Assembly (NCBI GenBank): GCA_002077065.1
Contig: NAJO01000045.1
Span: forward strand, 294,916-358,915
Origin: Cryoendolithus antarcticus
Taxonomy: Eukaryota; Ascomycota; Dothideomycetes; Cladosporiales; Cladosporiaceae
DNA length: 64,000 nucleotides
Direction: 5' to 3'
Position 1 is the stretch's first letter. Each line of letters begins with the position of its first letter. The position numbers and the translations under genes were made by a program. Shown here in pieces: positions 20,427 to 29,611 of this stretch. The notes below the pieces were generated by a model. That model was not told the DNA's origin and ran no database searches. It was given only the letters and a program-made list of their open reading frames with translations.

Positions 20427-21594
20427 GGCTGCGGAACATATCCTTCGTGTTGTGATATGATTGTCAGAAAGTCCGGCTGTATTTCTCACACATGCTCCTT
20501 GGATCGTTTGCAGGAAGCCATGTCGTTGTCCCGAGTAAAGGCGTAAGATCGCGAATTGAGAAGCCTAGAAGTCAGCTCGCTAAGTTGGAGCCTGGTGGCG
20601 GCAAACCGAGGCGCGGCTTCTAGACACAAACGACAAGGTTCGGCCCGCACTATGGAGCCGCTACTGTATCTTGCACCTGAAACGACTTGGACGAGGTTGG
20701 ATAGGTAGATGAAGATTGCAACTTCAAACATCGTGCCCATGGAGCCAAGTTCATCAGCTCAAGTAGGCGACGATCAACTCCGCAGGTGGCCCGGCGATGT
20801 GGACAGTACCTCACAACCGCGAGCGCCCTGGACGAGACAAAGGGCGTAAGGTAAGCACCGACACTTCTCCCACAGGCTTTGCGTGTTACCACGAGTTCAC
20901 CACAATAGTAGGAACGTTGCGCGGAACAACTGTTCACAAGTTGCATCTGCAACTCGTTCAAACATGTCATTCACTTCCACAGGTACCGAGGCAGATAGCC
21001 GGCCGGTATCGGGACGGCAGGCGGAGCTGCCCACGAATTCAAACTGGCGCGATTCTGACCGACTCCATTCCGCCTCACATGACGATCTGATAACAATCTG
21101 CTTCTTTCGTCACCCCCGACTGCGCACATACACATCCCTATATTCCTAGGAACCGATTGCACCGCTTTGGACATCGTCTTGTGTATCTTCCGACGCTTTG
21201 TGCATCAACGTCAGGGCTGCAGCAGGATCTGAGCCGCACACGTATTACACCACCTGCAGCACAGCTTCACGTAAGCCACTTCGATCTGATAGGCGAATTG
21301 GGCCTTAAACTGGTGAGTTCATCCACCCCGCCGCCCACTCATGCCGTGCGTCACTCGGATAGATCCAATCGATCATGTTCCGCAGTCTGCGTGTACCCGA
21401 GTACATGCACGACTGCTGCCGACTGTCGTCAATACATTACCAATGCTTTGCCAGTAAGTGTCGTTTCACTGACCATTGCACCACTCCAGTCTGTAATAAC
21501 AGAGAACTCGTGCTGGGCTTCGAGAAGTCTTCCAGCAGTGTATAAAGACGAGACGCGATTCACAAGTCGATAAATTCAAACATTCACCAATACA
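20427..21594. other. divergent intergenic region pseudokinase / reductase
   Basis: 1.17 kb between divergent genes. I looked here for a missing 5' exon of the pseudokinase. A minus-strand frame at 20740-20486 starts with a hydrophobic stretch (MFEVAIFIYLSNLVQVV), but I could not join it convincingly. No RNA gene was found. Confidence 0.4.
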
Positions 21595-23679
21595 ATGACG
21601 ACCCGACCGTCTAACAGGCGACATTCGTTGTCCACACTGGTCTACAGACACAAGCCGATTCCACACAGTGAGACGAGTCATCCTGGCGATCCGATACCAC
21701 GCGAACCACAAGGCGGACTCAAGACGATGCGCGACATGTCACCCCAACTCCAAGCACAACTAGACGTCGGCAGCCCTAGATCGAGTGGCGAAAGTCTAGG
21801 AGACATGAGCAATGACACGAGCGACTCAGAGACTCCGTCGACGCCTCTGACAGAGCACGACTCGTCGAATGAAGAGCGGTTTGACAAGTTGCCTTCGATG
21901 CAATCGAGTCCTCAAAGGGAGAAGAAGAGGCGAGCCAGCACAACGTATGTGTCGAGCTCTGAGGAGATTAAGCGGCTTCTCGGAGATGGAAATGGTACCA
22001 AGATGTTGGAGAAGTTCTGCTGCGGTGAAGGATGTTGCAAATTGGAGGCGATCCCTTTGTCACACGCAAAGCTTGGCTTTAGACCGATAGTGCGACCGGA
22101 CAACGCTGCGTTCCGATTCATCAACCCGTCCCTTGGCGCGCTGACACTCGACACACCGCTTACGAAGGTGATCGATCTGCCGGAATCAAAGACATCGTTT
22201 GGTAGTCTCCGACGGCAGTCTATCGCAGAGAAGTTTCCTGGCGAAGAGCATGGCCATGACGCAGCATCTGTTCGGACACGAGCGCCAGAGTATATGAAGC
22301 CACACCCGCCATATGACATCTACAGCGCCCCAGTGTATGGCGCTAGAGAGCTCACAAAGCCGGGTGCTGAGAAGCGAACGTTCCACTTTGATCTGGACGT
22401 GACGGAGTATCCTGAGGAGGGTGGCGTAGACTTCAAGGTTGGAGGCGCTGTCGGCATATGTCCACCGAACGACCCGGACGTTGTTGACGCAATACTTGAT
22501 CAGCTGGGCATGCCTCGCATGGTACGGGACAGACCGATCCGACTTCATACCACTGGAGGACGCTGGCCAACGATCTGGGGTGACGAGGGCGCACGAGAAC
22601 TGGTGACGACTCGCCGTGAGGTCTTGACTTGGACTGTAGACATCAGCTCTTCAGCACCTACGAAGCCACTCTTCCGAGTCTTGGCAGAGTATGCAACAGA
22701 GGAGAGTGAGAGGCAAATTCTGCGGTATATGTGCTCCGCACAAGGGCAGAGCGCGTTCTGTGATCTCCGCACTGGACCTCACATCACCTTGCAGCAGCTT
22801 CTAGAGGCCTTTCCATCGTCGAAGCCACCGCTCGAGGCTCTCCTGCCTAGCTTGACACAACTCATGCCTCGCTTCTATTCCTTGAGTAACGACCCTCACG
22901 TCTCCTCCGATCGCGAGGGTCTCGCCGGCCGTCGCTTGATCGAGGTGGCCGTGACTGTGCATGAGACCCAAACGCACACCGGCGACAAGCGATCTGGTGT
23001 CGGCTCCGGCTTCCTTGAACGCATCGCCATGCAATACATCGAAGCCGAGAAGCAAGCCGGATCGACATCCACCCCAGGCATAGCCGGCCGCGCCCTCAAT
23101 CTCCGCGTCCCTATGTTCCGCGGCCTGATGAGCAACCCACTTTCCCGCGAATTCGCCTCCGACGGCCCCATGATGCTCATCGGCGCTGGCGTAGGCATGG
23201 CGCCCTTCCGTGGCTTCATCTTAAACCGCCTGAAGAACGCCAATTGCGCGAACAAGATCTGGCTAGTGCAAGGTGTACGGGACAGCATGCTAGATGAGAT
23301 CTACCAGGGTGAACTCGGTGCGCATGAGAAGGAGATCAAGAAAGTCGTGCAGTCTCGTGCTGCGCCACCGCCCGACACTCAGCTACCCGTTGACTCGGCC
23401 TCCGACGAGACCTTGGCAGTCAAAGAGCACCGCTCCGAGCGTAAGGTCGCGAAGTATGTTCAAGACGAGGTTCGCACGCAAGCCGATATCGTCTGGTTCG
23501 TGATCAACGCACTCGATGGACGCATCTTCGTATGTGGCAGTACGAAGGGTATGGGCGAGGGCGTTGAGAGGGCGCTGATGGATGTCGCTATCGACAAGGG
23601 TGGTTTAGACGAGAAGACTGCGAAGGAATTCTGGGACCAGAAGAAGAAGGATGGGCAGTATATTGCTGAGACGTGGTAA
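21595..23679 (+). CDS. CPR-type FAD/NADPH reductase lacking the FMN domain
   Basis: 694 aa, single exon. About 200 N-terminal residues are Ser/Thr/Asp-rich and look disordered. The rest matches the FAD- and NADP-binding half of the NADPH-cytochrome P450 reductase family. FAD binding: LMPRFYSLSND (RxYSxxS). NADP binding: LIGAGVGMAPFRGFILNRL and IFVCGSTKGMGEGVERALMD. The protein ends ...YIAETW, with a C-terminal aromatic residue as in CPR enzymes, where it stacks on FAD. No flavodoxin (FMN) domain is visible in the N-terminus or upstream. It may use a separate flavodoxin-like or haem/FeS acceptor; the physiological partner is unknown. Three Cys in the sequence FCCGEGCC (about residue 140) are notable. 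Confidence 0.75.
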   Translation: MTTRPSNRRHSLSTLVYRHKPIPHSETSHPGDPIPREPQGGLKTMRDMSPQLQAQLDVGSPRSSGESLGDMSNDTSDSETPSTPLTEHDSSNEERFDKLPSMQSSPQREKKRRASTTYVSSSEEIKRLLGDGNGTKMLEKFCCGEGCCKLEAIPLSHAKLGFRPIVRPDNAAFRFINPSLGALTLDTPLTKVIDLPESKTSFGSLRRQSIAEKFPGEEHGHDAASVRTRAPEYMKPHPPYDIYSAPVYGARELTKPGAEKRTFHFDLDVTEYPEEGGVDFKVGGAVGICPPNDPDVVDAILDQLGMPRMVRDRPIRLHTTGGRWPTIWGDEGARELVTTRREVLTWTVDISSSAPTKPLFRVLAEYATEESERQILRYMCSAQGQSAFCDLRTGPHITLQQLLEAFPSSKPPLEALLPSLTQLMPRFYSLSNDPHVSSDREGLAGRRLIEVAVTVHETQTHTGDKRSGVGSGFLERIAMQYIEAEKQAGSTSTPGIAGRALNLRVPMFRGLMSNPLSREFASDGPMMLIGAGVGMAPFRGFILNRLKNANCANKIWLVQGVRDSMLDEIYQGELGAHEKEIKKVVQSRAAPPPDTQLPVDSASDETLAVKEHRSERKVAKYVQDEVRTQADIVWFVINALDGRIFVCGSTKGMGEGVERALMDVAIDKGGLDEKTAKEFWDQKKKDGQYIAETW

Positions 23680-24275
23680 GGAGCAATGAGATCGGAGAAT
23701 TTGTCTGGATTAGCGAAGGCGTTCGGGTGCTTTGGATAGATTGTCGTTGTAGACTGGGATTAGACTGTACATATGCACAAGCAGACTGGCGCTATGCCTA
23801 ATTAACATTCAATATTGCCCGTCCCTATGGAAAACATGCTATGTATCGTCAAAATGTTTCGCTCTCCATGCCGCAGCCGATCTAGCAGTGCGTACATCGT
23901 TTAATGGACAGGGACACTTATTGATAGGCACAATACATACATTTTGTCGGTCCAAAATGCTTAACGGTATATGTACGGTTTATATACGGTCTAGATACGG
24001 TCCAACCTGCTCGGGAACCGACACCCGCTAGCTCCCTCCTTCCTTCGCCGAATCACCGTGTCATCGGGTCGACGTCGACTCATCGTGCATGCATCGCCAC
24101 ATCAGTCAGCGTACTTGATAGTCAGCATTGGCAGCTTTCGCACGTAAGGTACGAGTCAAGAAGTCGGAGTCATCTGGTGAAGCGACAGACTAAGGTACGA
24201 GGCCAGTGAGGTATAAGATTTCTAGGCTACCTCGTCGTCCGGCCCTGGATCTATTTCCATTACACAAGCAATCAT
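23680..24275. other. intergenic with phased ACGGT repeat
   Basis: 596 bp between two plus-strand genes. It contains the 3' end of the reductase gene, four ACGGT pentamers at exact 11-bp spacing (23964-24001), and two copies of TAAGGTACGAG (around 24147 and 24192). No coding frame was accepted. Confidence 0.5.
23964..24007 (+). repeat. four ACGGT units, 11-bp period
   Basis: ACGGT occurs at 23964, 23975, 23986 and 23997. Each is followed by a six-base A/T-leaning spacer in the first three units, so the units recur every 11 bp, near one DNA helical turn. It lies about 275 bp upstream of the next start codon. Confidence 0.7.
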
Positions 24276-25850
24276 ATGCCCAAGAAACGCTCCAACTTCA
24301 AACAATTCCAAGGGTCCTCTGCGAGCCATAGCGCTGGCGCTGGCCAGCATGCAGCCAAGACTGGCGAATCAGCGCAGTCTGTCAATGCATTACTGAGCTC
24401 GCTCCGGATTGCCAACCCAAGCGATGCAGCTGCGAAGAAACGCGATTTCGCTGAGCTTAGCAATCAGCGATCTGTTCCCCCTGAGCTGAGGGGCATTCTG
24501 GGGCAGAGAGATGTCCCACCGCCTGAGACTCGGGCCGGGGCAAGGGCGAGGGAGAGACTGAGGACGCCTGGGCCGGCGACGCCAGGGAGTTGGACGAGGG
24601 CGAGATTGCCTGGATTGGCGGGAAAGGGGAAGGCAGGGAGAAGGAAATCGGTGAAGGGCGAGAGGGAGAGGACGAAGCCGGATCATCTTCATCGATTTGT
24701 GAATCTCATTATTGGATTGCGGCTTTCGGAGGAACGACGCGGGACGCATAGTTTAAAGGAGACGGCGCTAAAGAGTATTGCTGAACGCTGGAGCATGCTG
24801 GATGAAGATGATTACCCTGCTTTGCAAGAGTTCTCGCTACGGATGCGATTGGCTTTGCTGGCACAGATTGTGTGCTACGGGCCTCCACTCACCCTCAGTG
24901 GCCTCAGAGCATTGACCGAGGGCGTCGATGCAGTTGAGTCTCTCGATGTGGCAGGGCTCATAGGACACGGCACTCTCACTCTGAGTCGGTTGGCAAAGCT
25001 TCTAAGCAGCATGCACAGGACAAGCCAGGATCTGAACGATGTTGCAATTGAGTCTTGGGATGCGAGTGAGCCTATCGATACGATACATCCAGAGACCATC
25101 AGGCCGTCGCCGTTTTGCAATTTGACACAGCTGTGTCTGTCACATCCTCCCTCAAGCATCCTCTGGCGCGAACTTCTAGCTTTAACAAAGCAGACGCCAA
25201 AGTTGACACATCTATCGCTTGCATACTGGCCAAGACCTACGCTCACCCCAAACCTGGTAACTACCACGGTGACGACTCGCATTGGCATGGAGGTGCATGC
25301 AGGTGGATCTCATTTCTACTCCGACCTCGATCACGATCTTGCCGAGCCCGCATCACTACTCCGTCTGCTGAGCCACAATCTCTTACAACTACGATGGCTG
25401 GACTTGGAAGGTTGTACGCAGTGGCTACCTGCATTGGCTATCATGCCCTCCCCGGCTCGCCACGGGTTTGACGACGATAATCAGGCCTACAGCTCGTTCA
25501 CCGACTTCAATGCCCGTGCACTGAACATGACACTTCTGAGTAGCTGGTCGAAACTCACGTATATCAACGCCCGCCAAGGCTGGCTTCCTACGTACGCCGG
25601 CATATCGGCTTTGCCGCTCCAGCAAGGGGTATCTGCCAATCGAGTCTTCATTGGCGAGATCTTGGCGAAGCTGCCGTTCTCCGTCACGCACTCGCATGAT
25701 CAGGCTGACATCGAGAAGCGCAAGGCACAGGCGTGGCTTGAGGGGGAGTGGTCCATGATCCGGGCGATGCGGAGAATCAACGACATGCGCGACCTTGGTA
25801 ATATGTCCAAGGTTTTGTTTGATCTGGGGTGGACGACAAAGATGCGGTGA
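24276..25850 (+). CDS. conserved fungal LRR-like protein
   Basis: 524 aa, single exon, starting MPKKRSNFKQF. The N-terminus is basic. It carries a short motif SVNALLSSLRIA, then a PPELRGILGQRDVPPPETRAG segment of a type seen in many filamentous-fungal orthologues of unknown function. Residues of about 215-400 contain leucine-rich-repeat-like stretches (LTQLCLSHPPSSILWRELL, PKLTHLSLAYW, LQLRWLDLEGC). No catalytic motif or membrane segment. The stop lies only 26 bp from the convergent stop of the FAD monooxygenase. Function unknown. Confidence 0.6.
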   Translation: MPKKRSNFKQFQGSSASHSAGAGQHAAKTGESAQSVNALLSSLRIANPSDAAAKKRDFAELSNQRSVPPELRGILGQRDVPPPETRAGARARERLRTPGPATPGSWTRARLPGLAGKGKAGRRKSVKGERERTKPDHLHRFVNLIIGLRLSEERRGTHSLKETALKSIAERWSMLDEDDYPALQEFSLRMRLALLAQIVCYGPPLTLSGLRALTEGVDAVESLDVAGLIGHGTLTLSRLAKLLSSMHRTSQDLNDVAIESWDASEPIDTIHPETIRPSPFCNLTQLCLSHPPSSILWRELLALTKQTPKLTHLSLAYWPRPTLTPNLVTTTVTTRIGMEVHAGGSHFYSDLDHDLAEPASLLRLLSHNLLQLRWLDLEGCTQWLPALAIMPSPARHGFDDDNQAYSSFTDFNARALNMTLLSSWSKLTYINARQGWLPTYAGISALPLQQGVSANRVFIGEILAKLPFSVTHSHDQADIEKRKAQAWLEGEWSMIRAMRRINDMRDLGNMSKVLFDLGWTTKMR

Positions 25851-25876
25851 GAGAGAAGCGATGTCAGAAGAATGCA

Positions 25877-27019
25877 TCATAGCATGGATTGGCTCGTGCC
25901 AGCATTGTGCAGATTACTGAGATCTTGCTCGGCGGACTCCTTGTCTCCAGCCCAGGACTCTGCCCTGGCTTGCAGGAACTTGGCGATGTCAATCTTGCCA
26001 TCAGGTGAGATGTGCCTGGCCAACTCGATGGCGTCGGCGATCGCTGTATTCGCACCATAGCCTGGGATCGGCTGGGCGTGGGCTGCGTCGCCTAGCAACA
26101 GCACACCCTGTGTGCTTGCCGATTTTTGGAGGGCATCGCTGTCGACGAGTGACGATCTCATCAGCCAGTGCAACAGCCGATCGCCGATCATCTGATCCTT
26201 GTTGAAGACGGCATCGAACGGCGGCGGCAAGTCCTTCAGCGCAGCTACCTCGTCCTTGAACTGCGCAGCCAGCTTCTCAGCATCACTGATGTTGCGCTCG
26301 ATCAAGGGCTTGTCGCCATCTTTGGCAGGCCGGCTGAGCGTGTAGCTGATGGCAACGGAGTCTTTCTCGGAATCCCAGAAATCGCCTTTGATCGAGAGAG
26401 CGACTTGACCGTGGCGATGCACGATCCCGTCAGGCTTCTCGAAGGCCGTGAGTAAGCTTTCTGGCACTTGAGACAAAGGCTTGATCCGACGCTTGCCGTT
26501 GAAGACGACATAGGGCAGTGTCTTCATCTCGAAGTCGCTTTGCTTGAGCTTCAGTGCTGATCGGGTGGCGGAGTGAACTCCATCAGCGGCAACGAGCAAT
26601 CCATATTCTATAGCTTCGCTACTGCCATTGCGATCAAACTTCGCGGATCTCGTGTCGTTAGTCGCGGACAAGTCAATTGACTTGTGCTCCCACTTCACAT
26701 CTACTCCCTCCTGCAGCACTCTTGTCAATGCCGCGCGATTGACTCTCAAGGCCCCATCATCCTCTACCACAGCATCAGTCTTCGGATGCCGAACGCCTAG
26801 TTGTCGCTTGAAGTCTCGTTCATCGATCTGTAGTGGCTCCAGTAATGACTTCCAGGTATCGTGTCGTAGAGTGATACCATAGTTGTTCCGCGTTGGATTG
26901 TCCTTCACACGTTCGTAGACTATCGCTGGGATGTTTCGACGACGAAGGCATCGGGCTAGGGTAAGACCGGAGATGCCAGCACCTATGATTGCTATGGGAG
27001 GTCTGGGCATGTCTGCCAT
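25877..27019 (-). CDS. FAD-dependent monooxygenase (salicylate-hydroxylase type)
   Basis: 380 aa, single exon, starting MADMPRPPIAIIGAGISGLTLARCL. This contains the GxGxxG FAD-binding motif followed by the 'YER' acidic strand. The DG motif is seen as LLVAADGVHSATRSAL (near residue 170). The GD motif, which contacts the FAD ribityl chain, is LLLGDAAHAQPIPGYGANTAI (near residue 310). The length is normal for group A flavoprotein hydroxylases. The substrate cannot be read; aromatic or polyketide-like compounds are typical. It is divergent from, and 322 bp away from, an NmrA-like gene, suggesting co-regulation. Confidence 0.85.
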   Translation of the reverse strand: MADMPRPPIAIIGAGISGLTLARCLRRRNIPAIVYERVKDNPTRNNYGITLRHDTWKSLLEPLQIDERDFKRQLGVRHPKTDAVVEDDGALRVNRAALTRVLQEGVDVKWEHKSIDLSATNDTRSAKFDRNGSSEAIEYGLLVAADGVHSATRSALKLKQSDFEMKTLPYVVFNGKRRIKPLSQVPESLLTAFEKPDGIVHRHGQVALSIKGDFWDSEKDSVAISYTLSRPAKDGDKPLIERNISDAEKLAAQFKDEVAALKDLPPPFDAVFNKDQMIGDRLLHWLMRSSLVDSDALQKSASTQGVLLLGDAAHAQPIPGYGANTAIADAIELARHISPDGKIDIAKFLQARAESWAGDKESAEQDLSNLHNAGTSQSML

Positions 27020-27341
27020 TGTTCATGATTGTCGTTCGATCGGAGTGGAAGAGGTGACTCGGGCAAGGATGCGCCAGCTCTGTGGCCTGTGCTTCCGCAG
27101 GGCAGGCAGTCGATGAACGCGCCAATACCTTCGTCCTTTACTAACTCCGTGGAACTCTCACAATGATGAATAATGTCGAGGTGCTTCTCTGCAAAGTCAT
27201 CTGTGGAGTGCCTCGATCATTCGACCATTTCCCTGTGCATCTGACGAGTCAAGGTAGTGTCGGTGATGATTTTTTGCCATCTCATCGTTCATCTGTTTTC
27301 CCAAATCTAGACTAAGACGCTCACGAATGATCAGAACGCAA
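27020..27341. promoter_or_regulatory. divergent promoter FAD monooxygenase / NmrA-like
   Basis: 322 bp between the two start codons, the only sequence available to control both genes, which makes shared regulation likely. No TATA box is obvious and no known binding site was recognised. Confidence 0.45.
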
Positions 27342-28253
27342 ATGTCTACAACTCTCGTTCTCGGTGCTGGAGAACTAGGACTTGCTGTCATCGAAGGGCT
27401 GCTGGCGCCGAAAGATAGTAACCCTGAACTGCTCAGCGTGCTCGTGCGACCTCCTACCACCGAAGCCGCAAGACAGACTATCAAATCGCTTCGAAAGCAG
27501 CGTGTCAGTATCGTCCACGCCGATTTGGCGACCGATACCGTGGACGATCTTGCGGCAACTTTCACCGACTATGACACTGTCATCTGCTGCACTGGCTTCG
27601 TCGGCGGTCCGGGAACGCAGCGCAAGATCACTGCAGCCGTGTTGAAAGCTGGAGTTGGACGTTACGTGCCTTGGCAATTCGGAGTCGATTATGACATTGT
27701 TGGTCGAGGCAGCGGTCAGGATGTCTGGGATGAGCAAGCCGACGTGCGTGATATGCTACGCGGGCAGTCCGCTACCAAGTGGATCATCATCTCTACGGGC
27801 ATGTTCACGAGCTTTCTGTTTGAGCCTGCCTTTGGGGTAGTGGATCTTGCGAAGGGGCAAGTCAATGCACTCGGGAGCTGGGACCACGGGCTCACTGTCA
27901 CGACTCCTGAGGGTATCGGACGACTCACCGCTGCTATACTTGCACATGAACCACAGGTCCAAGACGAAGTGGTCTACATTGCTGGCGATACCTTCAAATA
28001 CGCGCAGCTTGCTGACATGGTAGATGACCATCTCGGGCGCAAGGTCGAGAGGACTCTGTGGGACATTGAGCATCTGAAATCCGAAGTTTTGGCAAACCCG
28101 AATGATGGGATGCGGAAGTATCATCTTGCTTTCGCGCGCGATAATGGTGTCGCATGGGACAAGTCAAGCACCTTCAACGCTGAGCAGGGCATTGTGGTGA
28201 CAGATGTGCCAACCTGGCTGCGTCGACTGAAAGATGCGCAGACTAGAGCGTAG
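27342..28253 (+). CDS. NmrA-like / isoflavone-reductase-like NAD(P)-binding protein
   Basis: 303 aa from the ATG at 27342 (MSTTLVLGAGELGLAVIEGL); an in-frame ATG five codons upstream is weaker. The N-terminal Rossmann motif is GAGELG. It is followed by an atypical-SDR layout: VLVRPP (NADPH-phosphate-contacting Arg), then the NmrA-type RYVPWQFGVDYD segment. No clear YxxxK pair was seen. The family includes reductases of aromatic and secondary metabolism as well as redox sensors. Pairing with a flavin hydroxylase favours a metabolic role, by inference. Confidence 0.8.
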   Translation: MSTTLVLGAGELGLAVIEGLLAPKDSNPELLSVLVRPPTTEAARQTIKSLRKQRVSIVHADLATDTVDDLAATFTDYDTVICCTGFVGGPGTQRKITAAVLKAGVGRYVPWQFGVDYDIVGRGSGQDVWDEQADVRDMLRGQSATKWIIISTGMFTSFLFEPAFGVVDLAKGQVNALGSWDHGLTVTTPEGIGRLTAAILAHEPQVQDEVVYIAGDTFKYAQLADMVDDHLGRKVERTLWDIEHLKSEVLANPNDGMRKYHLAFARDNGVAWDKSSTFNAEQGIVVTDVPTWLRRLKDAQTRA

Positions 28254-28928
28254 ATCGGAGACATCGCAGCGTAACAGTCTCTGTGACTTGTATACACATG
28301 TCCAGTATCCAACGAGGGAAATCCGCACGAGGTTTGTCTCGCGGTCCTCACATGGGTAGAGTGTGATCGGAGCACCCATGGAAGATACATCGCGCCTCAA
28401 CGACCAAAAGTCGGTCACCCCACATTGGTCTACAACCCCATGGTACCCACGGCGCCAATGCAACTCAGCTCATGGAACACATGGTAATATTAGCCAATAC
28501 CTGAAGGTGGCGCGCAGGTCATGAGAATGACTTCGAGCTGTTACCCCAGCCCGGCCGCAGCCACATGTGTGCTCCAGCTTCTAGATCCAAGCCACGCTGA
28601 ACTTTAGACTTTCACCCACACAGCTGCTGAATACCTCTCGCACTATACAGCCTGTCACAAGCAGGAACTCCATGCGGACACGGCGCTGAGCTCTGCCACG
28701 TGGGGATTGTGGCTACCTGAGTAGTCTTGGTATCGCTGTCACACAGCTAGAGGGACCATAAACCTTGTCGTTGCGCTTCCCATCAGGCCATGCAAAGATG
28801 GACCATATAAGTCAGGTCCAAATACTTTCTCGCCTCCTGCTTCTCATTTAATCTTCACCCACAGAGTTGATAACAACCTACTAACTACCTCCATCTCTCA
28901 ACACTTCTCAAGCCCATCCCATTCCATC
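28254..28928. promoter_or_regulatory. intergenic / SnoaL-gene promoter
   Basis: 675 bp. CATATAAG at 28804-28811 is a TATA-like box about 120 bp before the ATG of the SnoaL-like gene. It is followed by a C/T-rich leader, a classic layout for a well-expressed fungal gene. No gene was seen in the upstream 500 bp. Confidence 0.4.
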
Positions 28929-29544
28929 ATGCCTACCGCCCAGGCTTTCGTCCATGACGGCAACTGGGATGCCGAGACCGACAAGAACCAGGCCATGAAG
29001 TTCATGGGGAACTACACTCGCAATTACGTCGACAATCGTGATTTCATGAAGGCAGACGCGAAGATCTTTGACAAGTGGCACACCAAGGACTTTGTCTTCC
29101 AGAAGTCCGACGGCACGCGGACCTCAGGTGCCGACGACACGACGAAGGCATTGCAGGAGGTGTACGCGATCTTCTCTGGAGGTCATAAGCACAGACCTAC
29201 CTCCCTGGCTTGCTGGTAAGTCTGATCACCCTACTACAGCCTTTGGCAGCTGGTCCCGCGACTGACGAAATAACCCTAGGGATGAGGACGGAGGCTGGAC
29301 AATGTTCGGCCATGCTAAGGTGTACGTGGGATTTAAGGGACACGACACGACCATCACCGATGATGACGGCGATAAGTGGAACGCCGTCATGGAAGGTGGC
29401 TTCCGATTCTGGTACGTCAAGGACGAAAGCGGCGTGGATGGAATCAAGATCAAGGAAACGCGCATCTATGCCGATCCGATGCCGGCCATTGGCTATGCGC
29501 TGAAGAATGGGATCCTCTCGCCGAAGGACCTGGGACTTGCTTGA
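28929..29544 (+). CDS. SnoaL-like (NTF2-fold) protein
   Basis: Two exons, 28929-29215 and 29280-29544, with a 64-bp intron (GTAAGT..CCCTAG, branch ACTGAC). The product is 183 aa. The junction restores LACW-DEDGGWTMFGHAKVY. The protein looks like a small alpha+beta cone fold of the SnoaL/NTF2 class: N-terminal helices (AMKFMGNYTRNYVDNRD), then strands (WTMFGHAKVYVGFKG, GGFRFWYVK, IKIKETRIYADPMPA). Such proteins act as cyclases, isomerases or small-molecule binders. No signal peptide. It sits downstream of the FAD monooxygenase and NmrA genes and may belong to the same pathway. Confidence 0.7.
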
Positions 29545-29611
29545 GCTTCATGTATGTTCATGTAGCGTTGTACGATCACTATTTATATCGCAATTTGCTT
29601 GGCTTCGCTGC

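Noticed and set aside
20486..20740. Hydrophobic minus-strand frame as missing first exon of the HeLo-like pseudokinase
   Set aside because: No splice-site pair joined it in frame to the pseudokinase with a sensible HeLo sequence; left as intergenic.
25877..29544. Full secondary-metabolite cluster
   Set aside because: No backbone synthase, transporter or pathway-specific Zn2Cys6 regulator is present in the window; the PPTase at 9.8 kb is a general enzyme, not a cluster marker.
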